A stretch of 64,000 bases of DNA, taken from the NCBI GenBank assembly GCA_028875875.1, contig JAGWUV010000016.1, positions 1 through 64,000 of the forward strand, written 5' to 3'. The notes beneath the pieces were generated by a model that made no database searches, was not told where the DNA came from, and saw only the letters and a list, made by a program, of their open reading frames with translations. A program made the translations under genes and the position numbers. Source of the DNA: Bacteroidota bacterium (GTDB taxonomy: Bacteria; Bacteroidota; Bacteroidia; Chitinophagales; Chitinophagaceae). Below, one piece after another: positions 17,477 to 26,731 of the stretch. How positions within the stretch are numbered: the stretch's first letter is position 1; each line of letters opens with the position of its first letter.

Positions 17477-19360
17477 ATGATTCACTTCGATCTGCCGAAG
17501 CAAAAATCCTCCATCATCAAAGTGCTTGGTGTGGGTGGAGGCGGAAGTAATGCCGTTAACTTCATGCATTCTCAAAGCATCGAAGGCGTTGACTTCATCA
17601 TTTGTAATACTGATGCAAAAGCCATTGAACAAAGTAAAGTTCCCAATAAAATACAGCTGGGCCCTCATCTTACACAAGGGCTAGGAGCAGGTGCTAATCC
17701 TGAAGTTGGTAAAAAAGCAACGGAAGAATCCTTACAGGAAATTAGAAGCATACTTGAAGTGAATACCAAAATGGCATTCATCACCGCAGGTATGGGGGGA
17801 GGAACCGGTACTGGAGGCGCTCCCATCGTTGCACAAGTATGTAAAGAGCTGGGTATTCTAACCGTTGGTATCGTTACTACCCCTTTCGGTTTTGAAGGGC
17901 CACGTCGTATGCAGCAGGCTGAAGAAGGCATCATGGCATTGAAGCCTTATGTAGATACATTACTCGTTATTAGCAATGATAAGCTGCGCATGCAGTATGG
18001 TAACTTGAAAATGAAGGAAGCATTTTGCAAAGCTGATAATGTATTGGCTACTGCAGCAAAATGTATCACTGATATTATTAATAGTCGAGGCCATATTATT
18101 GTAGACTTTGCAGATGTGTGTACGGTGATGAAGAATGGTGGTGTGGCTATCCTTGGTAAGGCAGAGGTAGAAGGTGAAGATAGAGCCCAACGTGCTATTG
18201 AAGAAGCATTAAATTCTCCTTTATTAAATGATAATGACATTCGTGGTGCAAAGTGGATACTGATTAACATTAACAGTGCCGAAGGCGAGCATGAGTGTAC
18301 AATGGATGAACTGGAAATCATCAATAACTACCTGCGTATGCAAGCCGGTGAAACCACCGATGTAATTGTAGGTATGGGGTATGATAATTCTTTAGACAGG
18401 AAGATCGGTATAACCTTGATCGCAACCGGGTTCGAGCATAAAGATCCTTTTGCTAAACCAGCCGAAGCGAAGAAGCAGGAGCCTAAGCCTGAGAAAATTG
18501 TGATGACTTTGGATTTGAATAGCGAGGATAAAAAAGTTGAGGCAGTAGCAACGCAACAACCTGTTGAAGAAAAAGATCCATTTGCTCCTCAATTACAGGA
18601 AGCGCCGGTGCAACAAACACTGAGTCTGTTTTCTGCGGATGTTCATTCTTTGAATACACAGCAAAAAGAAGAATTACTCGATGCAAAAGAAACTGAAGTA
18701 TTTCATTTTGAATTGAGTACTGAAATTGCTGAAGAAATAGTTGTTCCAGAACCTGTACAGCAACAGCCTGAGATTACAGCGCCTTTAACTCCAATTGAAG
18801 AATCAATTGCTGCGATGCAGGTAACAGAGAAGCCATCAGAATTGGTGCAGCATGGCGGTGGTATTCTTTCTAAGCCATCACGTATTTATGCAGAACCTGC
18901 TCCGGAAGTAAAGCCTCAAACAATACAACAGGAGCCAGCGCCGATAGTAGAAGCGCCCAAGGAGCCTGTAGTAGAAACACCATCATTTAATTTCCAGGTA
19001 GTAGAAAAGCAAGAACCAGCGGCTGAAGAAATTAGTTTTCAGTTGAATGAAAAACCTGAGATACAAAAGCCTGTGTCAACACAGCAGGCCATTACCGATG
19101 ATGGTGTGGAAGAGCAAAGAAGAAGGGCTGCAGAAAGAATTCAGAAGCTGCGTAACCTTTCATTCAACATGAACTCATCAGATCCTAATAATGAATTTGA
19201 TGCAGTACCTGCCTACATCCGCCGTAATATGGAGTTATTTGGCAATACACTTACTTCTGTAGAGAATTTTTACAGTAAGTATACTGTAGGTAAAGACGAA
19301 AATGATAATACGCATATTTCTGCTATCAATACTTTTTTAGATGGTAAGAAACCGGATTAA
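17477..19360 (+). CDS. ftsZ: cell division GTPase FtsZ with long C-terminal linker
   Basis: Tubulin-like GTPase forming the Z ring. The GTPase domain covers ~1-320, with GGGSNAVNFM near residue 20 and the tubulin signature GGGTGTG at 107-113. The rest is unusual. A ~240-residue Glu/Gln/Pro/Val-rich disordered linker follows, then the FtsA-binding-type peptide DAVPAYIRR (from D575), and finally about 45 further residues to residue 627. E. coli FtsZ has 383 aa with its conserved peptide at the very end. Long linkers are known in Bacteroidetes. It ends the dcw operon with a strong terminator 30 bases downstream. Confidence 0.97.
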   Translation: MIHFDLPKQKSSIIKVLGVGGGGSNAVNFMHSQSIEGVDFIICNTDAKAIEQSKVPNKIQLGPHLTQGLGAGANPEVGKKATEESLQEIRSILEVNTKMAFITAGMGGGTGTGGAPIVAQVCKELGILTVGIVTTPFGFEGPRRMQQAEEGIMALKPYVDTLLVISNDKLRMQYGNLKMKEAFCKADNVLATAAKCITDIINSRGHIIVDFADVCTVMKNGGVAILGKAEVEGEDRAQRAIEEALNSPLLNDNDIRGAKWILININSAEGEHECTMDELEIINNYLRMQAGETTDVIVGMGYDNSLDRKIGITLIATGFEHKDPFAKPAEAKKQEPKPEKIVMTLDLNSEDKKVEAVATQQPVEEKDPFAPQLQEAPVQQTLSLFSADVHSLNTQQKEELLDAKETEVFHFELSTEIAEEIVVPEPVQQQPEITAPLTPIEESIAAMQVTEKPSELVQHGGGILSKPSRIYAEPAPEVKPQTIQQEPAPIVEAPKEPVVETPSFNFQVVEKQEPAAEEISFQLNEKPEIQKPVSTQQAITDDGVEEQRRRAAERIQKLRNLSFNMNSSDPNNEFDAVPAYIRRNMELFGNTLTSVENFYSKYTVGKDENDNTHISAINTFLDGKKPD

Positions 19361-19390
19361 GAAATTCCCGGAAGGGTGTTTTTAGTTGTG

Positions 19391-19425
19391 AAATCCCTCC
19401 GTTTAGTACGGAGGGATTTTTATTT
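19391..19425 (+). terminator. Rho-independent terminator of the dcw operon
   Basis: A 12-bp perfect stem (19391-19402 with 19408-19419; arm AAATCCCTCCGT), a 5-nt loop, then TTTTTATTT. It lies 30 bases after the ftsZ stop. Confidence 0.92.
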
Positions 19426-19480
19426 AGATCGTTAATTGAAACAATCTTTAAGAACCATTGTTAAATATTAAATTGCAGTT

Positions 19481-20413
19481 ATGGCTAATTTTCTGATTAC
19501 AGGAGGTACCGGTTTAGTGGGAACGAGATTAACTCAAATGCTTCTCGCAAAAGGGCATCATGTAATTATATTAAGCCGCCGGAAAAATGCAGTTTCATCT
19601 TCAGGTCTATCTTACGCTTTTTGGGATCCACAGTTACAACAAATAGATAATGACGCTGTTGCTTCAGCAGATTATATCATTCACCTGGCGGGAGCCGGCG
19701 TTGCAGAGAAAAGATGGACCAAAGCCAGAAAGCTGGAAATTTTGAATAGCCGAACTCAAAGCAGTTCATTACTTGTAAAAGCGTTACGGGATGTTCCTAA
19801 TAAAGTGAAGGCCATTGTGTCTTCTTCTGCCATTGGCTGGTATGGTCCTGATTCAAACTCCAGTAGGCAGAATGGTTTTGAAGAAAATATGCAGGCTGAA
19901 AAAGATTTTTTAGGGAGTACCTGTTATGCCTGGGAGCAAAGTATTCAGCCGGTTGCAGATTTAGGTAAACGATTGGTAATCTTAAGAACCGGAATTGTGC
20001 TGAGTAAGGAAGGAGGTGCATTAAAAGAATTTATGAAACCTTTGAAATCCGGTGTGGCTGCAATCCTTGGCAGTGGCAGGCAAACGATTAGTTGGATACA
20101 TATTGATGATCTCTGCCGTATGTTTATGTATGCCGTTGAACAACCCATTGAAGGTGTATTCAATGCAGTAGCGCCGCATCCTGTTACCAATAAAGAGTTA
20201 ACACTAGTATTGGCCAAAAAGATGAGAAGAAGCTTTTTTGTTCCTGTGCATGTTCCATCACTATTCTTAAAGATTATACTTGGTGAAATGAGTATAGAAG
20301 TACTCAAAAGCACAACAGTTTCCTCACAAAAAATAAAGAATACAGGATTTACTTTTTTGTTTCCGGCATTAGATGCTGCATTAAATGATCTGCTAACCAA
20401 AGATCATTCATGA
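19481..20413 (+). CDS. TIGR01777-family NAD(P)-dependent epimerase
   Basis: Atypical short-chain dehydrogenase of the SDR39U1/YfcH group (TIGR01777, with C-terminal DUF1731). The N-terminal Rossmann motif is TGGTGLVGTRLTQML. Further motifs are IIHLAGAGVAEKRWTKARK and SSSAIGWYG, and the C-terminal DUF1731-type segment is rich in VPVHVPSLFLKIILGEMS. The substrate is unknown for the whole family. The 310 aa length is typical. It has its own transcription unit after the ftsZ terminator and is convergent with the ABC permease only 5 bases away. Confidence 0.9.
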   Translation: MANFLITGGTGLVGTRLTQMLLAKGHHVIILSRRKNAVSSSGLSYAFWDPQLQQIDNDAVASADYIIHLAGAGVAEKRWTKARKLEILNSRTQSSSLLVKALRDVPNKVKAIVSSSAIGWYGPDSNSSRQNGFEENMQAEKDFLGSTCYAWEQSIQPVADLGKRLVILRTGIVLSKEGGALKEFMKPLKSGVAAILGSGRQTISWIHIDDLCRMFMYAVEQPIEGVFNAVAPHPVTNKELTLVLAKKMRRSFFVPVHVPSLFLKIILGEMSIEVLKSTTVSSQKIKNTGFTFLFPALDAALNDLLTKDHS

Positions 20414-20418
20414 TCGTA

Positions 20419-21219
20419 TTATAAATCATCTGTTTCAAATTTTCGTTTGGTGGCATAATAATAAAGTGCCAGGTAAATAAGTGAAAGGGTTAGTTGTACT
20501 GAAAAGTTAGGTTGTTTTAAGAACTGCCTGGTCATATTTTCAAATACAGGAAATGGTATGAGGTTGTCTACTGATTTTAAAGGTAGATAACGTCCACTAT
20601 AATCCGCATAATGATTCAAAAGTCCGGACACCACATTTTCGATCACAACAGTGTATAAAAAGTATACGCCAATAGCGATTCCGCTTCGTTTTAAAACAAC
20701 ACCGAATAATAATGCAAGTGAAGTATAACTTAATGTTTGCAGAAAGAAGTATAAAATATATTCAAGATTGTCGAAGCTTAACGTTTCACTTCCTTCCATG
20801 AAGCCAAAAGATAGTGCAGAAAGAAAAACAGCCGCTGTTGAAACGATAGCGATAATGATAGTAAGCAGTTGTTTGGCAGTAATAAATTGTGTTCTGCTCC
20901 ATCCATCGATAATATTTTGCCTGTGAGTTTTATAGCTGTATTCATTAGTAATGGAGATAATCATCAATAAGCCCGGCATGAATAATAAAAAGCTGCTAAC
21001 GTAAGCAGTCATATGCCAAACTTTAGGAAAGGCGTAAGGTGGATTTCCAATAATCATATTTACAACACCACCGGTTTTTTTCTTGTCATAAATATTCTGT
21101 TGCACGTTGTATACAATATAATTCAGCCCCCAGATGCTTACTATGTATAAAAGGGAAAGAATCCAAAAAGTATTGTACTTTTTTACTTTCAGCCATTCTG
21201 TTTTTAATAGTGATACCAT
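20419..21219 (-). CDS. ABC-2 type transporter permease
   Basis: Integral membrane subunit of an ABC exporter, with about six membrane helices over 266 aa. The N-terminus (LLKTEWLKVKKYNTFWILSLLYI) has the basic-then-helix pattern of the ABC-2/YhgE-like permeases, with a large loop between helices 1 and 2. It is encoded 17 bases downstream of the ATPase gene on the same strand, so the pair forms one exporter. Substrate unknown; such pairs often serve bacitracin/lantibiotic-type resistance or Na+ efflux, but nothing in the sequence decides this. Confidence 0.85.
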   Translation of the reverse strand: MVSLLKTEWLKVKKYNTFWILSLLYIVSIWGLNYIVYNVQQNIYDKKKTGGVVNMIIGNPPYAFPKVWHMTAYVSSFLLFMPGLLMIISITNEYSYKTHRQNIIDGWSRTQFITAKQLLTIIIAIVSTAAVFLSALSFGFMEGSETLSFDNLEYILYFFLQTLSYTSLALLFGVVLKRSGIAIGVYFLYTVVIENVVSGLLNHYADYSGRYLPLKSVDNLIPFPVFENMTRQFLKQPNFSVQLTLSLIYLALYYYATKRKFETDDL

Positions 21220-21236
21220 ATAAAAATGTTGTAGTG

Positions 21237-22133
21237 TTAGTTGTTGGTAAGTTCAAAGAATTTACTTTCGAGGCTTTTTCGTTTCAACGTTAACTGGCTT
21301 AGTGTAATATCCTTACTGAAGCAGTAACGGTTGATTTCTTCAAGATTTGCGGTGTTGATCGGAAAGAAAACATGCAGGTGATTGCCGTCTTGCTTTACAT
21401 TCGTTACCCCGTTGAACTCTTTAATGATAATTTCTAATCCCGTTAAATCTGATGCACTGATCTCAACAATATCTTCATTGGTTAGCACTTCATCTACTGC
21501 ACCTGCTGTAAGTAAAACACCTTTCTTTAAAATAGCAACGTGGGTACATACTTTCTCAACTTCATCCAGTAAATGACTGGCCATGATAATTGTTTTACCT
21601 TGTTTGGCAAGGTCTTTTATCAGTTGCCTTATTTCTGCAATGCCCACCGGGTCAAGGCCATTGGTAGGTTCGTCGAAAACGAGTACGTTAGGGTTGCCAA
21701 GCAATGTTCCCGCAATGGCAAGCCGTTGTTTCATGCCAAGGCTATATGTGCTAAACTTGCTGTATTTTCTTTGTGCCAGGTTAACTGTTTCTAAAACGGA
21801 TTCTATTTCCGGGGTTGAGCCTCTGCCGCTAATGGCTTGCGTAATATTTAGATTATCAGTAGCGGATAGGTAATGATAGAAGTTCGGTGTTTCGAGTAAT
21901 GCTCCGATCTTCTTTCTCGATTCGGCACTGGGTGATGTACCAAACCATGAGAAACTGCCGGCATCAGCTCTAAGTATATCTAAAATAATTCCCAGCATAG
22001 TTGTTTTACCGCTGCCATTTGGCCCAAGTATTCCAAATACTGAGCCTTCCGGAACATCGAAGGAAATGCTGTTAAGTGCTTGAATATTACCATACCTTTT
22101 TGATATGGCTTGCAACGATAACACTGGCTGCAT
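21237..22133 (-). CDS. ABC transporter ATP-binding protein
   Basis: Nucleotide-binding subunit partnering the downstream ABC-2 permease. It has Walker A GPNGSGKTTM, Q-loop LLETPNFY, signature YSLGMKQRLAIA, Walker B VLVFDEPTNGLD and H-loop ASHLLDEVEKVC. The 3' end holds a ~70-residue regulatory extension typical of DrrA/CcmA-type ATPases. I place the start at the ATG at 22133 (298 aa, MQPVLSLQAISKRYG). The frame is open to 22193, but those extra residues overlap the upstream GH5 gene and do not match the family. Confidence 0.92.
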   Translation of the reverse strand: MQPVLSLQAISKRYGNIQALNSISFDVPEGSVFGILGPNGSGKTTMLGIILDILRADAGSFSWFGTSPSAESRKKIGALLETPNFYHYLSATDNLNITQAISGRGSTPEIESVLETVNLAQRKYSKFSTYSLGMKQRLAIAGTLLGNPNVLVFDEPTNGLDPVGIAEIRQLIKDLAKQGKTIIMASHLLDEVEKVCTHVAILKKGVLLTAGAVDEVLTNEDIVEISASDLTGLEIIIKEFNGVTNVKQDGNHLHVFFPINTANLEEINRYCFSKDITLSQLTLKRKSLESKFFELTNN

Positions 22134-22159
22134 ATGAATTGTATTAGTTGAAAATTTGA

Positions 22160-23257
22160 TTAGCGTAAAGTTTTCAGCCACTTTCTCAGGCATTTCAATA
22201 CGCTGGTTTCATTTTTTTTGATAGAAAAATTCTGGTCATAATCCCATAGCACAGTTGCAATGCTGTTCATGTGAAGTATAGATGTTATGTCTGCCAGGTA
22301 TTGTTTTCTGTATTTCAGTTTAGCCTCATCTATAACACCGGTTTCTGTGCAGATCAAAGGCATATTGTGTGCTTCACAATAATCGGCTATGCTTTTGATT
22401 CTTTCTGAAAGATACGCTTTCGTAGCTTCAAATGGATATTTGTCATAATCTCTTTCAACAGATGTGCCCTTGGTTTTTTTAGGCTTCGCCGGCATTTTAC
22501 TTTTTTGATAAGGATAGGGCAACCCGGTTATGTAAGTTTTATCTATGGTCCAGCTGGCTCCCTGGTGGGTAAAAATGTAAGGGTCGTAAAAATGAAAAGT
22601 ATACAGGAGTTTTTTATCATCAATAGGTGGAAGGTTCTTAAGCTCATCAATATTATTATAGTTGGTTCCTCCAATGATATACACCCGTTGGTCATCTTCA
22701 TATCTTAAATAACTTACTAGAGTTACGGCTGTTTTAGCCCATTGATCAGGGCTTAGTGTAGGTTCATTGTATAACTCGAAGAATAAACTGCCATACCCCT
22801 TTCCCCTGAAGTGATTTTGTATTTGTTTCCATATCCATGATATCCGGTCTGTTTCGCCGGGGATATTACTATCGGTTAATTTACCATAATGGTAGGTGAG
22901 TATAAGATTTAGATGAAAGTGATTGCATTGCTCAAAAATGGCACTAAGTTTATTAAGTAACTCCGGTTGTAGGTTGGATGAGTTGGGTTGCAGGAAAAGA
23001 TCGAATGCTACGGGAAGGCGTAAGGTTGAAAAGCCCGCTTTGGAAATATTTTTCAGTTGACTGGTAATATCTTCCTGTAAAATATCGTTTGATTTATGCC
23101 AGTATTGTTCAAATAAAGAAAGGTTCACACCGCCCCCTAACTTCTTCTCCCAAAAGGCATTAAGAGCGTTGGGTTGTGCACGTAATGTGGATAGTGAAAC
23201 CATTGATAAAATATTTATCCAGAAAAAAAGTCTTACCATTATAATAATTATTTTCAC
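22160..23257 (-). CDS. secreted glycoside hydrolase family 5 (endoglucanase-like)
   Basis: Exported (beta/alpha)8 hydrolase. A signal peptide of ~28 residues ends near STLRAQ. The acid/base Glu165 lies in FFELYNEP and the nucleophile Glu305 in LICTETG, the two GH5 catalytic signatures, with SKAGFSTLRLPVAF upstream as in GH5 cellulases. Length 365 aa, single domain, no carbohydrate-binding module. It is transcribed divergently, 39 bases from the kinase-like gene that opens the glucan-synthesis operon, so it probably plays the trimming role that BcsZ (GH8) has in cellulose operons. Residue 7 is an alternative start. The ABC exporter genes follow it on the same strand. Confidence 0.88.
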   Translation of the reverse strand: MKIIIIMVRLFFWINILSMVSLSTLRAQPNALNAFWEKKLGGGVNLSLFEQYWHKSNDILQEDITSQLKNISKAGFSTLRLPVAFDLFLQPNSSNLQPELLNKLSAIFEQCNHFHLNLILTYHYGKLTDSNIPGETDRISWIWKQIQNHFRGKGYGSLFFELYNEPTLSPDQWAKTAVTLVSYLRYEDDQRVYIIGGTNYNNIDELKNLPPIDDKKLLYTFHFYDPYIFTHQGASWTIDKTYITGLPYPYQKSKMPAKPKKTKGTSVERDYDKYPFEATKAYLSERIKSIADYCEAHNMPLICTETGVIDEAKLKYRKQYLADITSILHMNSIATVLWDYDQNFSIKKNETSVLKCLRKWLKTLR

Positions 23258-23296
23258 GTAATAATGTCTTGAGTTTCAGACTGCATAATAACAAAT

Positions 23297-24670
23297 ATGT
23301 CTAACAATTTTAAATTTTCATATGTTAACATAAACAAAGAGGTTCTGGAAGAAGAAGTCAGTAAGAGGGGTTTGTACTTTACAAATGTGGTGGTATGGAC
23401 GGTTCTTTTTTCTCTCCCTTTGTTTTGGTTGTTAGATTATTTGTTTCTAAGGAATTCATGGACTGATCTTTTTTTGGTGAGATTGATTGTTGGTATTATA
23501 TCTTATGTTATCTACTTCGCCAGTCTTCGTTTAAAATGGAATTATAAATTTACGCTTGCTTTTTTTATTGGGGTAAATGTTTTACTTAATTCAGTTATTT
23601 GCGGTGTGCTGCCTGAATCGAATGTAATGCCCCACTTCTTTGTGTTTTCAATTATGATGCTTCTTTTGAACACAACTTTGTTCTGGCCTGCTTTTTATCC
23701 AGTATTAATGTCTTTGTTCTCATACCTTGTTATCATTATTATTTACGCTTTTAAGCCTCGTTTCGACAGGTATAATCTTTTGATCATTCACGGAGGGGGG
23801 GTGTATTTCATTGTTTCTGCTTTTTCATGTTTAATTGCCTATAATCGTTACCTGATTTTAAAAAGAGAGATCGCAAAAAGTATTCTTATTGATGAAGCGA
23901 ATAACAGGTTACTTGAGCAAAATGAAAAAATTAACGACCAGCGTTATGTAATTGAGGATGCCAACAGGAAGCTAAAAATTCTGAATGATTACAGGCATAA
24001 TACCATGAACATGATGCTGCATGATTTTAAAAATTTTACAGGGTCTATCCAGATGTCATTGGATCTGTTAAAGAATAAATCTGAGAATCTTACAGCTGAA
24101 CAAAAGGAAATCATCAATTACATAGGTATTGGTAACGAGAAATTGAACTATCTGTCTGAAAAGTTGGCTAACTCAGCAGATAGAGATGAGGCGAAGATTG
24201 ATTTTAATTTTGCGAACATTGATATTAATTCTGAGGTTGAAACCACTGTTATAGATGTAGCAGATGCCGCTCAGATGAAGCAGATAGGATTGCAATTGCA
24301 CTTGTCTCCGGCTCCGATCATGGTATTCCTGGATAAACTATTCTTGAGCCAGGTATTGTTTAAGCTCATGAATAATGTGATCCGGTATGCTGAAAGAGGT
24401 TCGGTTATTACGGTTCATACGCACAGTGTTAATGAAAAATGTGTGCTGGAAGTGATCAATATAGGTAAGCTCATCGGGAAAGATAAGCTTGATGAATTGT
24501 TCAATAAATTACAACCTTACAGGTCATTAAGAGATTCCATTCAGTCTGAAGCTGAAATGGGATTTTCTGTTGTAAAAAAATTAACTGAATCAATGGGTGG
24601 TCAATTAACCTATAACAGTGATGAAACAACAGGTAATTACTACCGTATTGAGTTTAATAGTACCCATTAA
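23297..24670 (+). CDS. six-helix membrane histidine kinase-like protein, degenerate ATPase site
   Basis: N-terminal ~200 residues form about six membrane helices with no known sensor domain, followed by a coiled coil (LIDEANNRLLEQNEKINDQRYVIEDANRKLKIL). A DHp-like helix with His242 in MLHDFKNFTGSIQMSLDLL comes next, then a HATPase-like domain. The N-box survives as LMNNVIRYAERG, but the DxGxG (G1) box is replaced by INIGKLIG, and G2 reads EMGFSVVKKL. ATP binding is therefore doubtful and the protein may act as a scaffold or phosphatase-like sensor. It is the first gene of the glucan operon and its 3' end nearly abuts the bcsB-like gene. No response regulator is nearby. Confidence 0.8.
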   Translation: MSNNFKFSYVNINKEVLEEEVSKRGLYFTNVVVWTVLFSLPLFWLLDYLFLRNSWTDLFLVRLIVGIISYVIYFASLRLKWNYKFTLAFFIGVNVLLNSVICGVLPESNVMPHFFVFSIMMLLLNTTLFWPAFYPVLMSLFSYLVIIIIYAFKPRFDRYNLLIIHGGGVYFIVSAFSCLIAYNRYLILKREIAKSILIDEANNRLLEQNEKINDQRYVIEDANRKLKILNDYRHNTMNMMLHDFKNFTGSIQMSLDLLKNKSENLTAEQKEIINYIGIGNEKLNYLSEKLANSADRDEAKIDFNFANIDINSEVETTVIDVADAAQMKQIGLQLHLSPAPIMVFLDKLFLSQVLFKLMNNVIRYAERGSVITVHTHSVNEKCVLEVINIGKLIGKDKLDELFNKLQPYRSLRDSIQSEAEMGFSVVKKLTESMGGQLTYNSDETTGNYYRIEFNSTH

Positions 24671-24680
24671 AAGAAACGAT

Positions 24681-26702
24681 ATGAAAATCAAATTGCTATT
24701 TGCTGTCCTATTAATGATGTGTTCAGGAGCCTTGTTGGCTCAGTCTGAAAGATCATTCGAGTCAATGGGATATGATGATCAGTCTATCGTTGGTATTACC
24801 GGTTCGCTGAGCTACTTCATAAAAATCAAGCCTGATGATAATGTAGATCAGAGTAAGGTAATCCTTCATATCAGAGCTTCACAAGTGTTAAACCCCAGGA
24901 ACTCTTTTGTAATTGTTTCTTTAAAAGACGAGCCTGTGTTTACGCAGAATATTGTTGCTTCTGCTGTTGATACCATGTTTACAATTACCGTTCCCCTGGC
25001 AAGAAAATATCTTCAGCCCGATGGAAGGTTCATCAAACTGAAAGTATCTGCTAAACTCAGTGTGGGTGACGAATATTGTAAAGACGTAGACAATCCTTCC
25101 TGCTGGATTGCAGTAAAGAACTCTTCTTCCATTGTTACTACCTACGATGCGGTTGCTTCTTACCAGCGTAGCTTAAAGGAATGGATTCAGGAGTTTAATT
25201 CTGTATATACTCCAGCTACTGCAGACCTTGACGATCTTACCGGTGGTGGTATAATCTATACTTTATTAAAACAAGGTGGTGCTAAAACGGTAGTGTGTGG
25301 TACGTATCAACAAGATTCTGTGCCCGGAGGAATTATAGTGGGCCTTGCGGATCGTTTGCCTGTTGCTGTAAAACAAGCAATCCCTTCATTAGGTCAAGGT
25401 CAAGGTTTAATTACACTGGCTCGTGTAAACAGCGGAGCATTTACTAAAATAGTAATGGTTATAACAGGTGCTGATGCTACCGGCTATAAAAAAGCTATCA
25501 ATACTTTGGCCAGCAATAAAAGGCTGAGTGGTGCATTTACGGATAAAATGATCATTAATGAAGGTGTTCCCAGTAACGTAGCTGTAGATAATCCATCACC
25601 ATTGATTACTACGTTAGAAGACCTTGGTGGTGTACCTGCTATGATGGAAGGTATAGGAGCTCTTCGACAAAAATATATTTTCTCACTAACTGAGTTTAAT
25701 GCTATTCCTAACAAACTTACTTTTCATTTAGAAAGTTATTTTTCTGTTCTAAAACCAGATGATCGCGGTTTCTTAAATATCTATCTTAATCAAAACCTTA
25801 TCTACAATGCTTCTTTGATGGATAGGCCGAATTTTATTGAGGACATAGATTTGAAACCATACTTGCTCAGTAAGTTTAATACTTTAGAGGTAGAGTTTAG
25901 GTTTCATCCCGGTACTAACATATGTAAAGATGGCTTCAGTAACTTCTTTGCATTTGTAAATACGCGAACTTCTACATTAACATTCTCCGGTGAAAGAGAA
26001 AACAAATTTTACAGTTTCTTCAACTTCCCTGCAGAGTTTAGAAAAGTACCATCTAAAATTATTGTTTCACCATCATTATTTAATGCTAATGTGGTTTCTT
26101 CAATTGGCGAAATTTACTACCAGTTAAATTCACCAATTAAAAACGATTTCAACAAGTTGATTGTTCCTCAATTAGTGTCTACCGATAAAACAAATCTGGA
26201 TGATCTGAAAGGATTTAACCTGATTGCTTTATTGGGGAGAAATGATGCTTTTATGAAGAATTTTGGTCATTTACCTGTTCAGTACGATAAAGATTTTCAA
26301 CTATACAAAGACAGTAAAGGTCAACTTACTTACTCTCTTAATGATTTTTCTAATAGTGGTATGGCTCAGATATTCAGAGAAAATGGTAGTACCGTATTAC
26401 TTGTTACTTCTCTTGGAGACAGCAGCCGTAAAGAGGCATTTGAAAGTGTGATCAAGAATTTTAGTACACAGCTTACAGAAATAGAAAGTAATGTTTGTAT
26501 TGCCAATAGTAATGGTATTAGTAACTACTTCTTTAAAATACCCGAAGACAGCAACTCTGTTTTATATAAAGGAGAAAGAAGCGGCCTTTCTATTTTCTGG
26601 GAAACATATAGGTTCTGGATTTTGGGAATATTGCTGATTTTGGTATTGCTTGCATTCTTCTTTGTAAGGAATAAGGTTAGAAAATCTCAGGAAATTGTAT
26701 AA
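24681..26702 (+). CDS. BcsB-like periplasmic cellulose synthase subunit
   Basis: Exported protein with signal peptide ~1-21 (LLFAVLLMMCSGALLAQ), a ~620-residue periplasmic region and one C-terminal membrane helix (FWILGILLILVLLAFFFV) with a basic cytoplasmic tail: the BcsB layout, in which the last helix packs against the synthase. Two repeats each combine a jelly-roll-like part and an alpha/beta part; typical BcsB traits are GGIIVGLADRLP, VIVTGA-type strands and FRFHPGTNICKDGFSNFFAFVNTRTSTL. The 673 aa length is in the BcsB range. The start at 24681 fits the signal peptide; the frame is open back to 24618 inside the preceding gene. The next gene, a GT2 synthase, begins 29 bases later. Confidence 0.85.
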   Translation: MKIKLLFAVLLMMCSGALLAQSERSFESMGYDDQSIVGITGSLSYFIKIKPDDNVDQSKVILHIRASQVLNPRNSFVIVSLKDEPVFTQNIVASAVDTMFTITVPLARKYLQPDGRFIKLKVSAKLSVGDEYCKDVDNPSCWIAVKNSSSIVTTYDAVASYQRSLKEWIQEFNSVYTPATADLDDLTGGGIIYTLLKQGGAKTVVCGTYQQDSVPGGIIVGLADRLPVAVKQAIPSLGQGQGLITLARVNSGAFTKIVMVITGADATGYKKAINTLASNKRLSGAFTDKMIINEGVPSNVAVDNPSPLITTLEDLGGVPAMMEGIGALRQKYIFSLTEFNAIPNKLTFHLESYFSVLKPDDRGFLNIYLNQNLIYNASLMDRPNFIEDIDLKPYLLSKFNTLEVEFRFHPGTNICKDGFSNFFAFVNTRTSTLTFSGERENKFYSFFNFPAEFRKVPSKIIVSPSLFNANVVSSIGEIYYQLNSPIKNDFNKLIVPQLVSTDKTNLDDLKGFNLIALLGRNDAFMKNFGHLPVQYDKDFQLYKDSKGQLTYSLNDFSNSGMAQIFRENGSTVLLVTSLGDSSRKEAFESVIKNFSTQLTEIESNVCIANSNGISNYFFKIPEDSNSVLYKGERSGLSIFWETYRFWILGILLILVLLAFFFVRNKVRKSQEIV

Positions 26703-26731
26703 GCTTTTCAGTTAAAACGTAAGCAAAGCCT

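Noticed and set aside
24618-24680. Earlier start of the BcsB-like gene inside the kinase-like gene
   Set aside because: The ATG at 24681 directly begins a proper signal peptide; the extra residues would spoil it.
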